Shown: positions 46,924-57,233, numbered from the stretch's first letter. The stretch is 64,000 nucleotides of DNA from Orientallactaga sibirica (GCA_036365145.1 JAEOAD010000034.1:14537501-14601500); one strand, 5' to 3'. Numbers and translations are program-made. Notes: generated by a model from the sequence alone, not told the origin.

Positions 46924-47206
46924 ACTCATTGAGCACCTATTATCTGCCAGGCACTATGATAGACCTTTGGAAATGACACAGAAGAGAACAGTTCCAGTTA
47001 TACAGAACTGTAGGAAACACAAATGCTTACTGACAGGAAAGTAGGTCAGAGTAATTTGCTGATGTGGAGAGGAAAAGCATGTGGACTGGACCACTGGAGA
47101 ACTTTTGAAGTGAAGCAATTGCTTTATATCATTTATTCTAATATAGTAGACACTAACCTATTCTGGCTATTTAGGTTTGTTGCTTAAATAGAAAATTTAA
47201 AAATTC
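46924..47206. other. intergenic, ancient repeat in part
   Basis: 'tgagcacctattatctgcca' and 'ggcactatgatagacc' look like an old mammalian repeat. The rest is unassigned. Confidence 0.4.
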
Positions 47207-47407
47207 AGGGCTAGAACAATAGCTTGGTGGGTAAAGTGCTAATCTGAGTTCAATCTCTAGAACCCATGTAAAAGCTAGCATGGCAGTGCACACTTGTAAT
47301 CCCAGCGCAGAGGAAGCAGAGATGGGCAGATCCCTGGGGCTCGCTGTACAGCCAGTCTGGCCTACTTGGTGAACTTCAGGCCAGTGAGAAACCCTGCCTC
47401 AAAAAGG
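47207..47407 (+). mobile_element. B3-like SINE
   Basis: 'agggctagaacaatagcttg', 'gtgcacacttgtaatcccag', 'gaaaccctgcctcaaaaa': tRNA-like head joined to a B1-like body. Confidence 0.7.
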
Positions 47408-47417
47408 TGGATGGTGG

Positions 47418-47665
47418 GGCTGGAGAGATGGCTTAGCGGTTAAGGCGCCTGCCTGCTAAGCCTAAGAACCCAGTTCCAATCTCCAGGTCCCACATTTAGC
47501 CAGATGCAAAGTGACTCAAGGGCACAATGCCGCACTTGACCACAAGGGGGCGCACACATCTGGATTTCGTTCACAGCAGCTGAGAGACTGCTGGTGCACC
47601 CATTCTCTATCTGTCTCCTCTCCCTCTCTGTCTGTCTCTCTCCAAAAATAAAAATAAATTTTAAA
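47418..47665 (+). mobile_element. tRNA-derived SINE (type A) with 17-bp target duplication
   Basis: 'aaaaaggtggatggtgg' lies at 47401-47417 and again directly after the A-rich tail (about 47665-47681). Full-length body with a CTCF-like core at 47538-47553. Confidence 0.95.
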
Positions 47666-47784
47666 AAAGGTGGATGGTGGATGACATCTAAGGTATAATA
47701 CCAGATGTTACCCCTTGGCTTTTACATGCATGCACATATGTGTACACTGACATACATACATACACATACACAAATCACGCTAGG

Positions 47785-47919
47785 GTGTGGTGGCTCATAT
47801 CTTCTAATCCTAGCATAGGTATAAATTCAAAGCCAGCCTGGATTAGTGAATTCTAGACCAATCAGGGATACAAAGTAAGACCCTATCAAAGAAAACGAAA
47901 GAAAGAAAGAAAGAAAAAA

Positions 47920-47954
<35 letters not shown>

Positions 47955-47976
47955 GAAAAGAAAGAAAGCAAGAAAC
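47785..47976 (+). mobile_element. diverged B1-like SINE with (AAAG)n tail
   Basis: 'cacgctagggtgtggtggct', 'agaccctatcaaagaaa', then about 80 bases of AAAG repeats. Confidence 0.75.
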
Positions 47977-48159
47977 AGAAAAGAGTCAGTCCATCACATA
48001 AATATATTTCCAAGGTCCAATTGCCATACGTGATGAGGGGCTACTCTCTTGGACACCATAGATATGGACTGTTCCTACTTTCCATAATGTTCTAATCTGC
48101 TTGTGGCAGTGGCTATGAGAATATATAAATTTGCCAAAATTCATCAAAATATACATTTA

Positions 48160-48328
48160 GCCGGGCATGGTGGTGCAGGCCTTTAATCCCAGCACTCGGG
48201 AGGCAGAGGTAGGAGGTAGATGGCTCGCCAAGAGTTCAAGGCCACCCTGAGACTACATAGTGAATTCCAGGTCAGCCTGGGCTAGAATGAGACCCTACCT
48301 CAAAAAACAAAGAACAAAACAAAATAAA

Positions 48329-48357
<29 letters not shown>
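48160..48357 (+). mobile_element. B1 SINE with (CA)n tail
   Basis: 'gccgggcatggtggtgcagg' to 'gagaccctacctcaaaaaac', then (CA)n at 48330-48355. 'aaaatatacattta' before it resembles the sequence after it only loosely. Confidence 0.9.
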
Positions 48358-48360
<3 letters not shown>

Positions 48361-48521
48361 GCACCCACATTTAAATTACATGCATTTTACTATATATAGA
48401 TTCTATCTCAATAAAACCAACTTAAAAATAAATTTAAAGTCACAGTCTCAAGGAGTTTACAGTCGAATAGAGCTGGACAAATTATAGAGCTATGGCTCCC
48501 AAAAGCAAACAAACTGTGATT

Positions 48522-48600
48522 GTGGGGCTGGGGGTAGCTCAATGGTGAAGACATACCAAGCATGTATAAAGGCCCTAGGCTCAATCATTAGCACCAAAGA
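48522..48600 (+). mobile_element. ID-like SINE
   Basis: 'gggctgggggtagctcaatg', 'ggctcaatcattagcaccaa'. Confidence 0.75.
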
Positions 48601-49348
48601 AATTTCCAACCTGGTTGAGAGATCCCAGGGAATTGGGAAGAAAAGGGGAAGAGAAGGTGTGCTAGACCATAAGTGCTATGAGCACAGAGGACTCTTTTGG
48701 GGGAATTACAAAAGACACGTCTTCTTTGCAATGAACTCCTGGCTTGCCAAACAGACTGGTGCTCACCTTTGGCATCTGTGGACTTGTGCAGACAGCAGCC
48801 TGTGCAGGGTGCCTGGTACTGTACCTGACAGAGGGGCAGAGGTAGAGATGGCTGGCTTAATCCCTTTGTGGCAGGAAGCAAGGCAGCTTTCCTAAGTCCT
48901 GCCAGGCTCTCTAATATGAGTCCACCATGGCTAAGGAGGAGGCAAAGTTTACCAGTACCTTCTGCAACTCACAAGACTTTAATTGCCTCTTTTAATCTGC
49001 AAAATGTCCAGACTACTGATTAATTTAATTATCTTTTGCCTAGAGCTATTGCTATTTTGCATATTCAAGTAGATGGTTGAAGAGATTGCTTGGAAACACT
49101 CCATGGCATCTTAGGATAATTTTTCTAGTAGCCTTTGGCTTTCTTACAGATCTCTCCTGGGTCTGGATGCTTCGAGATCTGGCCTTGAGGCTCAGGATGA
49201 TCAATGTAGGCTTGTCATATACCTGTGCTTCTCTGTTTCAAAACAATCAAGAGTGCCAACTTTTGTGAGGCCTCATCTTCCGTGTCCATATAAGAATGGT
49301 AACAAGCTTGTCTCAGCTATTATAAGAAAGCATTAAATGTTGAAGAAT
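48601..49348. other. intergenic, unassigned
   Basis: No element seen. A + frame of 117 residues (48542-48895) starts inside the ID element and has no recognisable domain. Confidence 0.5.
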
Positions 49349-50032
49349 GAAGCCAGGCATGGGTCACAGGCCTGTAATCTTAGCCATTCAGGAGAATTGC
49401 AATTTTAAGGCCTGCCTAGGTTACAAGAGTGAGTTCGAGGGCAGTTTGGGTAACTTAGACTCTGTCTCAAAATTAAGAAAAATTAGGGCTGGCGAGAGGG
49501 CTCAGTGGTTAAGGCATTTACTTGCAAAGTCTGGGTTTAATTTCCCATAGCCAGATGCAGAAAGTGGCCCATGTGACTGGAGTTCATTTGCAATGGCAAG
49601 AGGCCCTGGCACACCCATACTCTCTCTCTCTCTATTAATAAATCAATAAATTAATTAAAAATTAAAAAATAAATAGGGTTGGCGAGATAGCTCAGTGATT
49701 AAAGGCACTTGCTAGCAAAGCTTTATGGACTGAGTTTGATTCCCCAGAGCTTTGGGTCTCCTAAATGCTGAGATTAAAGGCATATGCCACCACACCTGAG
49801 AGAGAGACTGACAAGAGAATATGGGTGCACCAGGGCTTCCAGCTTCTGCAAACAAACTCTAGACGCATGCATCACCTTGTGCATCTGGCATTACGTGGGG
49901 TACTGAGGAATCAAATTTGGGTCGTTAGGCTTTATAGGCAAGCGCCTTAACCGCTGAGCCATCTCACAGTCCTCCTGATTCAGCTTCCTGAGTACTGGTA
50001 TTACAGGTATACACCACCATGCCTACCTTCCC
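49349..50032. mobile_element. SINE cluster: B1-like (+), type B (+), type B 5' piece (+), B1 piece (-), type B (-), B1 piece (-)
   Basis: Approximate parts are 49349-49480, 49486-49675, 49676-49752, 49753-49797, 49798-49975 and 49976-50032. The minus type B splits an older minus B1 ('agattaaaggcatatgccac' / 'cctgagtactggtattacag'). Confidence 0.75.
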
Positions 50033-50204
50033 TGTAGATGTCTGCAACATTTTTCCAAGTCTGAAATCGTTTCTGAATGAAAAGCTAAGAAAGGAGAGAT
50101 ATGTGGCCTTTGGCAAATGTCTTCTTTCTGAATCTTAGTTTTCTCTTGTTAGACATTTTATCACAGTGATAGAAAAGCTGAGGTAGGAAAGGTAGTTGAT
50201 AAAT
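50033..50204. other. intergenic, unassigned
   Basis: Nothing recognised. Confidence 0.5.
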
Positions 50205-50274
50205 TAATATTGTGTGTGTGTGTGCTCAAGCATGTGTATATAGGCCAGAAGACAATCTTACATTTTACTCCTTG

Positions 50275-50306
<32 letters not shown>

Positions 50307-50836
50307 GAGATAAGGTCTCTCATTGGTCTTGATCTTGCTTAGTTAGGATTCCAGGTGTGCACCACCACACCTGGATTTTTTTGTTGTTGTTGTTTTGTTC
50401 TCTTTTGAGGTAAGGTCTCAATGTAGCCCAGGTGGAGCTGGAACTCTGTAGCTCCAGGCTGGCCTTGAACTCACAGTGATCCTCTTACCTTTGCTTCCCA
50501 AGTGCTAGAATTAAAGGTGTATGCCACCATGCACAACTTTTTTTTTTTTTTTTTTTTTTTTTTTGGTTTTTCAAGGTAGTGTCTTACTCTAGCCCAGGCT
50601 GACCTGGAATTCACTAGGTAGCCTTAGGGTGGCCTTGAACTCACAGTGATCCTCCTACCTCTGCCTCTTGAGTGATGGGATTAAAGGCATGCACCACCAT
50701 GACCAGCTTTGCTTTTTTTTTTTTTTTTTTTTTTGCATGGCTTTTATTTTCAATGTGAGTTCTGAGGATTGATCGAACTCAGTTCCTCAAGCTTGCAAAA
50801 GAAGTTTTCTATCAACTTAGCTATCTCTTCAGCCCC
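50205..50836 (-). mobile_element. B3-like SINE, antisense, with B1 copies nested inside
   Basis: Tail (TG)n at 50213-50224, 'ataggccagaagacaatct', and the reversed head 'agctatctcttcagcccc' at 50819-50836. Inside are B1 copies at about 50381-50537 and 50538-50707, plus long T runs at 50281, 50538 and 50716. Confidence 0.75.
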
Positions 50837-51152
50837 AGAGGCTTATTTTGATTTATTGTTTCACAGGCATTAGTCCATAATTGCCTGGCTCCATTATGGT
50901 GGCACAGTGGTGGGGGCATGTGGTGGAGTTGCTGCTCACCTAATGACATCCAGGAAGCAAGGGAGAGAGAGAGAGAGCAAGGAGGGGCCAGAGTTTTCAC
51001 AGCCCCTTCAATTCCAAGCCCCTCAGGGCCTATCTTTGTCCATGTAGGCCCCACCTCTTAAAAGTTCTACCATTTTCCAAGAACAGCACAGTGTGGTGAC
51101 CAAACTTTTGACACATGGAACTTTGGAGCCGTTTCAAATTCAAACTAGAGCA
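50837..51152 (-). mobile_element. possible rodent LTR, antisense
   Basis: 'aggcttattttgatttattg' near one end and 'gtaggccccacctcttaaaa' and 'caaattcaaactagagca' near the other fit a rodent LTR read backwards. The ends are not defined. Confidence 0.4.
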
Positions 51153-51709
51153 TTCCTGATCTGTACTACTGTAGGGTAATCATTCCAACCTACTTTACAG
51201 TGTCATGGGGAGAAAATGGACTAATGCAAAGTAGCAACGTGAATGCATTGATTACAAAATCTTATTCTTGCTGATAGTAATGGGACTGTCTTCAACTGCT
51301 ATAATTTCAGAAGGGTTTCTCCCAAATGAAAAACATCTGGATGTAAGCTACTTTCAGCCACTCAGTGTGTCTTTGTCCAAGGAAGTAATAATGCCAGCTT
51401 TGTGGCTGGATGGCGGTTGTCAAGGAGATGGCTCCAGATAGCCCAAACAGCTGCTGCTAGTGACGTCAACTCCAGGCACAACAGAAAGGAAAACCACAGT
51501 GATACAGAGAGAGCAAAGGCCTCCCTGTCTCTGACCATGAAACCACTACTGTAGCAGGTAAAACAACTTCCTATATAGCTTTTCCTTTGTGAAATTGATT
51601 GTATTTTCAGTGTCTAGGTTCACTAAGGGTTTAACACATAATCCATAATCTGCTCTTATTGAATAGGGCAATGGATTAATCCTAATGGGAAGTTCTTACA
51701 GGTTCTTTA

Positions 51710-51713
<4 letters not shown>
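51153..51713. other. intergenic single-copy block with a CRE
   Basis: SINE-free. Contains a palindromic TGACGTCA and a donor-like 'gtagcag|gtaaaac' at about 51555. No open frame of note. Confidence 0.45.
51461..51468. promoter_or_regulatory. palindromic cAMP response element TGACGTCA
   Basis: Exact 8-bp CRE in unique sequence, about 2.3 kb upstream of the Cdk5rap2 promoter. Function is unproven. Confidence 0.4.

Positions 51714-51764
<51 letters not shown>
51714..51764. repeat. (AC)n microsatellite
   Basis: About 24 uninterrupted AC units at the tail side of the next SINE. Confidence 0.95.
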
Positions 51765-51766
<2 letters not shown>

Positions 51767-51957
51767 CTTACTTGAGAGAGAAAGAGACAGAGAGAGAATG
51801 CGAATGGACACACAAGGGCCTCCTGTCACAGTAAATGAACATCAGACACATGTACCTCTTTGTACATCTGGTTTTATGTGGGCACTGGGGAATTGATCAC
51901 AGACCATCAGACTTTGCAAGCAAATACCTTTCACAGCTGAGCCATCTCTCCAGCCCC
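51765..51957 (-). mobile_element. tRNA-derived SINE (type B), antisense
   Basis: GA-rich tract then 'gctgagccatctctccagcc'. Moderately diverged. The flank 'caggttcttt' recurs at 51699 and 51958. Confidence 0.88.
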
Positions 51958-52009
51958 CAGGTTCTTTCTTCTTTATAGTTTCCAAAGTATCTAATTAGCT
52001 AATTCATCC

Positions 52010-52140
52010 AGGTGAGTTTGACATTGTTTGCTCCACTTTATACACAGGAAAACCAAGATACAAGAGGCAAGGGGAGGAGATTTTAGGACTGATAAATTGG
52101 AGTCAGAATCCAGCATCCAGACTTGAACTCTAAAACTTCA
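52010..52140 (-). mobile_element. MIR-like ancient SINE, antisense
   Basis: 'ctccactttatacacaggaa', 'aaccaagatacaagaggcaa', 'agtcagaatccagcatccag'. Confidence 0.55.
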
Positions 52141-53400
52141 GAAGGGTTTCTTGTCACCTTGAAGTAGTTGCTCAAGGAGTAGTCTCATGAACATGACACT
52201 TAAATACTGTGTTGTCCAGATTAGAACTCATGTCTTAATTGGAAATTTTAAAAGTGGAGAAAAACAAACACATGTGGACATATGCTGTCTGAATTCCTTA
52301 GAGCACTGGAATTGAGAGGGATCTGGTCTTGTATCCCAGCTCTGACACTTCCCTATTTGGAGAGATAAAGGAGGGAGGGAGGGAGAAAGGGGTGGGGGCG
52401 AGAGAGGGGAAGAAATCTGGGAATATATAAAATTACTATGGACAGAGGTCCTAAAGATATTTCAGGCCATTTTCACAAAAACCTTTGAGGAATAGATAGT
52501 GGCCCCATTTTTCAGATTGATTGTCATTTTTTAATTTAACATTTATTTGTAAATATTGCTAGGTGACAGGCATAATGTTATGGATAAGGAAAGATCAGTG
52601 TACGGTTCAGACTGCAGTCCCTGTTTTTTTGGAGCTTCCAGTCCAGTGCCAAGAGGAAGACAGTAAGGAGATGTAATTGCAAATGGCTGTAAGTGCTACA
52701 AAGCAAAAATGCCAGTGGTTCAGAATAAAAGAAATGTTTCTTAGATTAGAGATCATGTATAGTCTCTTTGGGAGTAATAGATCAATTAATTAAAGGGCAT
52801 GAAATTGAGGGCAAAGGGGATGTATTCATTATTATAAGACGATCACCATCTACCCACCCATCCACCCATCTTATTATCTATTTATCTACTTATTTATTTA
52901 TTTATTTACTTATTTATTTATTTTAGTGTTACTGTGAATGAATTCAGGTCCTTGAGCACTCTACCACTGTGTCACATCACAGTCCTTTTAAAGCACTTTC
53001 ATTCAGAACTCTCAACATCCTGCAGGGCAGGGAGATGGGACAGTGTTAACAAGTTTGGTAATTGCTTTGTGTTTGGAAGGACAACTTTGCTCTAGAGAGC
53101 CCAGATCTTGATAGTAGTTGCTGAGGCCGTAGTTCCAGTGGATAGTAAACTTACATTGTGTTTACTTTGAGTATGTAATTTTCTTTCTTTGGGGTCCTAA
53201 CTTACTGATTAAAGGTGCATGAATCCCAACAGTAACAAAAGATCACAAAGCGAGAATTTGGAAAAGGAGTGTGGCTGACCACTTGACCCACAGGGACAAG
53301 CTGCTTCAAACTAAGTATGTAAATTACTGTTTTAGGATTCCACAAGTAGTATTTTACTTTGTGAGGAAGCACCCGATTATCTGAGTTTTAACTTAAGGCG
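52141..53400. other. intergenic, mostly unassigned
   Basis: Contains a purine run (52367-52410, GGGA-rich), a CCAT/TTTA simple-repeat block (52848-52925) and possibly an old repeat near 52540-52700. No exon signals. Confidence 0.45.
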
Positions 53401-53406
53401 GAAGTC

Positions 53407-53428
53407 TTTTGGGTGCACAGACCCAAAA
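53407..53428. repeat. 8-bp inverted repeat upstream of the CpG island
   Basis: TTTTGGGT and ACCCAAAA separated by six bases; perfect arms. Confidence 0.7.
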
Positions 53429-53746
53429 TGTTTGTGTGATAGAAAGCAAACAACGAGTTATTAGTTTCAAGTTGTGATAAGGGAATGAATTGCCGTCTCC
53501 CGCTTAAATTAATTTACCAGGCTCGCAATTCGCCCTCAACGAACATGGCGCCCATCTTGGCCTCACAAACAATGGCCGCAAAGCTTTCTTTGCTTATTCT
53601 TGCACGCTCAAGCGCGTACGCCCTGCCCTTAGTTAAGATGGCGCCCACTGACGCTTCCTTGCCCGGTTTCTGGCCAGTCAAGTAGACTTCACTGTGCGCG
53701 CCTGGGTGGCCCCGCCTTGTTTCCGTAGGAAGAAGCGCCGGGAAAG

Positions 53747-53767
53747 ATGGCGGCGGTTGCGGTTTGA
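53747..53767 (+). CDS. short upstream ORF in the Cdk5rap2 5' region
   Basis: The ATG lies inside AAAGATGGCGGC, 11 of 12 bases of the TISU consensus (SAASATGGCGGC), and reads MAAVAV then TGA. It is 140 bases before the main start. It could dampen main-frame translation if transcripts begin upstream of it, or be skipped if they begin downstream. Translation is not shown by the sequence. Confidence 0.4.
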   Translation: MAAVAV

Positions 53768-53907
53768 ATTGCAGTGGCGCCGCTAGACTCCGAACAAGAG
53801 CTGCGCTGGAGGGGGCGGGACCTGAAGAGCCGGGCGGGTCGCGACAGCCAGCGGAACCAGGGGCGTCGCAGCCAGACATCAAAGCCACCATCACCCCCGC
53901 CTTCACG

Positions 53908-53963
53908 ATGGACCCAGTGATGGAAGGGGACGTCACCCTCCCCCGGACCCTCAGTGGCTGCAG
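53908..53963 (+). CDS. Cdk5rap2: Cdk5rap2 exon 1, coding part (5' end of gene)
   Basis: CDK5RAP2 is a large coiled-coil scaffold of centrosomes that helps recruit the gamma-tubulin ring complex; loss causes microcephaly in people. The frame starts at ATG 53908 (context CACGATGG, purine at +4) and encodes MDPVMEGDVTLPRTLSGC. It ends with two bases, AG, before a GTGTGG donor. From memory, the human protein begins in a closely similar way (E-D-V-T-V-P, then T-L-S-G-C), also with a short first coding exon. The match is short, so it rests as well on gene order: in mammals CDK5RAP2 follows MEGF9 on the same strand. An in-frame ATG at 53920 is a second possible start. The GT|GTGG donor is weaker than GTAAGT. 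Intron 1 runs past the window. Confidence 0.82.
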
Positions 53964-54110
53964 GTGTGGCCCGGGCTTTGGGGACTTGCGGTAACTTGGG
54001 GTTCTGCCGGATGGGGCCTTCGACACTGCTCTTGGGGGTGTTTGGCCGGGCAGTGTGTGGGGGTCGGCTCCTTTGGGACGAGTGCACTGGCGCCTCTGAG
54101 TGTGCGGCCT

Positions 54111-54324
54111 GGGACTCCGACCTGCACTGGGTCTGGTATTCTGGAACATGTTTGGAGGAGGCCGTGAGGGACGGAGAAGGCTTTCTGAGAGGGGAACCGC
54201 TTGGTGTATGCAGCTACTTGGGGCTGATTAGGAACCGGGTTCATTCTAGTTTGGAAGTTTGCAGTCATTATTTTAGACTTTGTTTATGGAGTCCACGTAG
54301 TGGCCACCCAGGACAGTGGCAGTA
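54111..54324. other. Cdk5rap2 intron 1, start
   Basis: No element recognised; CpG density falls off. Confidence 0.5.
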
Positions 54325-54475
54325 GAATGCAGGATTTAAGAGCCTTGGCTAGAAATAGGCAGAATTGAGTTCAAATCCAGTCCTGTAAATTGTTTACCTG
54401 TGTGACTTTGGTGAATTGACTTAACCTGTTTACCCGTCTTTAAAATGGGGTGAGTTGAGAATTAAAAGAAACAAT
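54325..54475 (+). mobile_element. MIR ancient SINE
   Basis: 'gagttcaaatccagtcctgt', 'cctgtgtgactttggtgaat' and 'ttaaaatggggtgagttgag' follow the MIR consensus order. Confidence 0.75.
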
Positions 54476-54879
54476 GCCTTGGGGTTGGGGCATGGCCCAG
54501 ACCTTAAAGGCACTTCCTTGCACAACTTGCTAGCAGATGTCTTGGTCCAGCTTTACACCAGTGCTAGGGAATCCAGAGTGACACATGTGGAGTTCATTTG
54601 CAGTGGACACACACACACACACACACACACTCTTAAACAAAGAAAAAAAGAAGCAGTTTCTTCCCAGCAACTCTCTTGGCAAGTTTCGTGCTTGGCATAC
54701 AATCCGTATTGTCACCACTATACTACAGGTTGAGTGTTCCCTTAATCCAAAATCCTTGGGACCAGGAATGTGCTTTGTTTTGGTTGAAATGGGTTGTTAG
54801 TTTGAGAATTCAAATGACTCCAAAAGGGTTCAGCCCCGTGTCTGATTCAGTAGAACCACACATATTCTCCTTTCCACGC
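54476..54879. other. Cdk5rap2 intron 1, unassigned, with possible SINE relic
   Basis: 54480-54655 has a tRNA-SINE-like ending ('acatgtggagttcatttgca', then (CA)n at 54607-54630 and an A-rich tail). Its head is too decayed to call firmly. Confidence 0.45.
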
Positions 54880-55330
54880 CTCCCTGCCTTTGTGGGAGCA
54901 AGTGCTATACATTCCTTTTACTTGCTCTAGACCCTTCAGGCTCCAGGCCACCTTCAGGATGAAGTTCTTTAACATGGCTTTCGAGGTCCTTCATAATCTG
55001 AACCCTCTGCATCTCTAGCCTCTTTGTCGAGTTTCCCAAACCCTGTCTCTTTGCACACCCTTTGCCCCATGCCTGCTGCCAAGCTCTGCTTCTGGAATGT
55101 GTGTGTGTGTGTGTGTGGTTTCTTACTGCCAGGCCTGTGCTGCCTGACTTGCCCCTCCTACTTTCCTTGGCCTTCTTAACACCCACTACTTCTCAGGTCT
55201 CAATATAGGTGCTATTGCTAGGAAACCTTTGCTGACATGCTCCGTCCTCATGTGGGTCCTCTGTACTGTTCCAGCCACCTTCTCCTGTCACTGCCCTTAT
55301 CCTGGCTCTGCTGACTTCAGTACACTTTAT
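54880..55330 (+). mobile_element. L2-like ancient LINE fragment
   Basis: 'gctttcgaggtccttcataa', 'tctgaaccctctgcatctct', 'ttctcctgtcactgccctta' follow the L2 3' end. A (GT)n run interrupts it at 55099-55118. Confidence 0.65.
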
Positions 55331-55424
55331 TGATTGACACTGTGAGTAGAAATACAGCTCCTGACATATATTTAATTTAAAAATTTCTGGTAGCCACATC
55401 AACAAAGCTAAAAATAAACAGGCG

Positions 55425-55530
55425 ATTTTTTTTTTCTTCTTATTTTTTTTTCTCTTGGTGCTGGGGGTTAAACCCAGGGCCTCACATATGCTTGGCAAGT
55501 ACTCTGCCATTGACTTATAGGGCACCAGCC
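55425..55530 (-). mobile_element. ID-like SINE, antisense
   Basis: T-rich tail then 'gggttaaacccagggcctca' and 'ttggcaagtactctgccatt'. Confidence 0.75.
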
Positions 55531-55569
55531 AAAACAGGTGATTAATTGTATATTTTATCTTTTCACTTT

Positions 55570-55790
55570 TTATTTTTCTTTTTTATTTTAGAAAGAGAGA
55601 GAGAGAGAATTGGCATGCCAGGGCCTCAGCCACTGTAATTGAACTCCAAATGCTTGTTGCACCTAGTGGGTATGTGCAACCTTGTGCTTGTCTCACCTTT
55701 TGTGCAGCTGGTTTACATGAGATCTGGAGAGTTGAACATGGGTCCTTAGGCTTCACAGGCAAGCGACTTAACCACTAAGCTCCAGCCCAA
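55570..55790 (-). mobile_element. tRNA-derived SINE (type B variant), antisense
   Basis: Has the extra 'gtatgtgcaaccttgtgctt' segment also present in the second copy of the 36 kb row. Ends 'ccactaagctccagccc'. Confidence 0.85.
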
Positions 55791-55917
55791 TCATGTATTT
55801 TATTTAGCCTAATATTTCCATATATTAGTTTAACATAGACTGTAAGAAAAGTTGTTGACACGAGATATTTTACATTTTTCTTTAATTTTACTTAATATTT
55901 GACATCTGGTATGAACT

Positions 55918-56083
55918 TTTTTTTTTTTTTTTTTTTTTTTTGGTTTTTCGAGGTAGGGTCTCACTTTGGCCCAGGCTGACCTGGAATTAACTATGTAGTC
56001 TCAGGGTGGCCTTGAACTCACGGAGATCCTCCTACCTCTGCCTCCCGAGTGCTGGGATTAAAGGCGTGAGCCACCACGCCTGG
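55918..56083 (-). mobile_element. B1 SINE, antisense, young
   Basis: T run then a consensus-like body. The target duplication 'tggtatgaacttt' lies at 55908-55920 and again at about 56086-56098. Confidence 0.93.
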
Positions 56084-56344
56084 CTTGGTATGAACTTTAT
56101 ACTTAAGAACAGTTCTCATTCTGAACAAACCACATTTCCAATGCTTCATGGGTCCACGTGGCTGGTGGCGTTTGTGTTGAACAGAACAGGTATTGGCTGT
56201 TGACTTACAGTCACCCAGATGAGATGGGGTATCCATTTGAGAACAGGGACTCAATTTTTATTTTTCTTTGTAACCCAAGTTCCTAACCTCATGTCTGGTA
56301 CACTGTAGAGCTCATTGAGGTATGTCAATTCCTTGAATAAAAAT

Positions 56345-56470
56345 GATCCTTTGGGACAGGGCTATTGTCCCTCTTACAGGTGGCCTCAGTGAGGCTGAGA
56401 GAGGTGACGCTTTGGGGATCACAGAAAAGTACATGATCAAGTCAGAACTTAATTCTAAGCTAAATGACTC
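56345..56470 (-). mobile_element. MIR-like ancient SINE, antisense
   Basis: 'attgtccctcttacaggtgg', 'ctcagtgaggctgagagagg', 'atcaagtcagaacttaattc'. The surrounding 56084-56344 and 56471-56650 are unassigned. Confidence 0.6.
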
Positions 56471-56654
56471 CACAGCTTGCCCTGCTTCCCAGTGAGTCTA
56501 GCCAGGTGAGAGTGAGTGTTCAGGAGGGGCCTGTGGAGATTCTGGCACTGAACTGGATCTTCAAGAGGACAGAATTACTGTGAGAGGGGATAGAGGCTCC
56601 ATTAGATGGTCTCAGTGAAAGGAAAAAATCCCTAGGAGAAAATTGCACCTTTTA

Positions 56655-57018
56655 AAGTTATTTAATGACTTATTTTTGTGTATGTTTGTTGTGGTATGCC
56701 TTTGTTTGTGTAAGCATATTTGTATGTGTGTGGGTGAATGTGGTGCATGTGTGTGGAGGCCAGAGGTTGGAGTTGGGGTTATTACTCTATTGTCCTCTAT
56801 CATGCTCTTTGAGACAGGGTTTCTTACTGTGTGTACTGAGCTTACTAATTTGGTTAGACTAGCCACTGAGCTCCAGAGATAACCTTCCTCTACATTCCTA
56901 GTGTTGGGATTAAAGTTGTCCACCACCACACTCAGCACATTATGTTCTGGGAGGTACAAACTCAGGTCTTCATGCTTACTCTTCAGGCACTTTCTCCACT
57001 GACCCACCTCTCCTGCCC
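56655..57018 (-). mobile_element. B3-like SINE, antisense
   Basis: TG-rich tail, 'gtgtggaggccagaggttgg', 'tttgagacagggtttcttac', 'ttctccactgacccacctct'. Confidence 0.7.
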
Positions 57019-57029
57019 ATACCTTTTTT

Positions 57030-57233
57030 ATTTTTTTAAGTTTTATTTATTTGAGAGAGAGAGAAAGAGAGACACAGAGTCAGAGAGAATGGGCATGCCA
57101 GGGCCTCCAGCCACTGCACATGAACTCCAGACGCATGCACCACCTTGCGTGTCTGGCTTATGTGAGTCCTGGGGAATCACATAGGGTCCTTTGGCTTTGC
57201 AAGCAAATGCCTTAACCACTAAGCCCATCCCCC
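57030..57233 (-). mobile_element. tRNA-derived SINE (type B), antisense
   Basis: GA-rich tract, 'catgaactccagacgcatgc' and 'gccttaaccactaagcccat'. Confidence 0.9.

Larger units (their letters stand above)
53520..54110 (+). promoter_or_regulatory. Cdk5rap2: CpG-island promoter of Cdk5rap2
   Basis: CpG dinucleotides are dense here and rare elsewhere in the window. No TATA box is evident. YY1-type ATGGCG motifs occur at 53542, 53548-53559 (minus strand), 53635 and 53744; the last (AAGATGGCGGC) is a full consensus. YY1 sites often lie just downstream of the start of transcription, so a start near 53,720-53,740 is likely. The minus strand of TTTCCCGGCGC at about 53,735-53,745 resembles an E2F site. 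Motifs in both directions would allow divergent transcription. Confidence 0.75.

Noticed and set aside
52848..52925. Direct repeats that might suggest a CRISPR-like or regulatory array
   Set aside because: They are simple CCAT/TTTA microsatellite units with no spacers; a CRISPR array is not expected in a mammalian genome.
53514..54149. A 211-residue open frame on the minus strand across the CpG island
   Set aside because: GC-rich sequence has few stops. The translation is low-complexity Pro/Arg/Ser with no domain, and it overlaps the sense promoter and exon 1.
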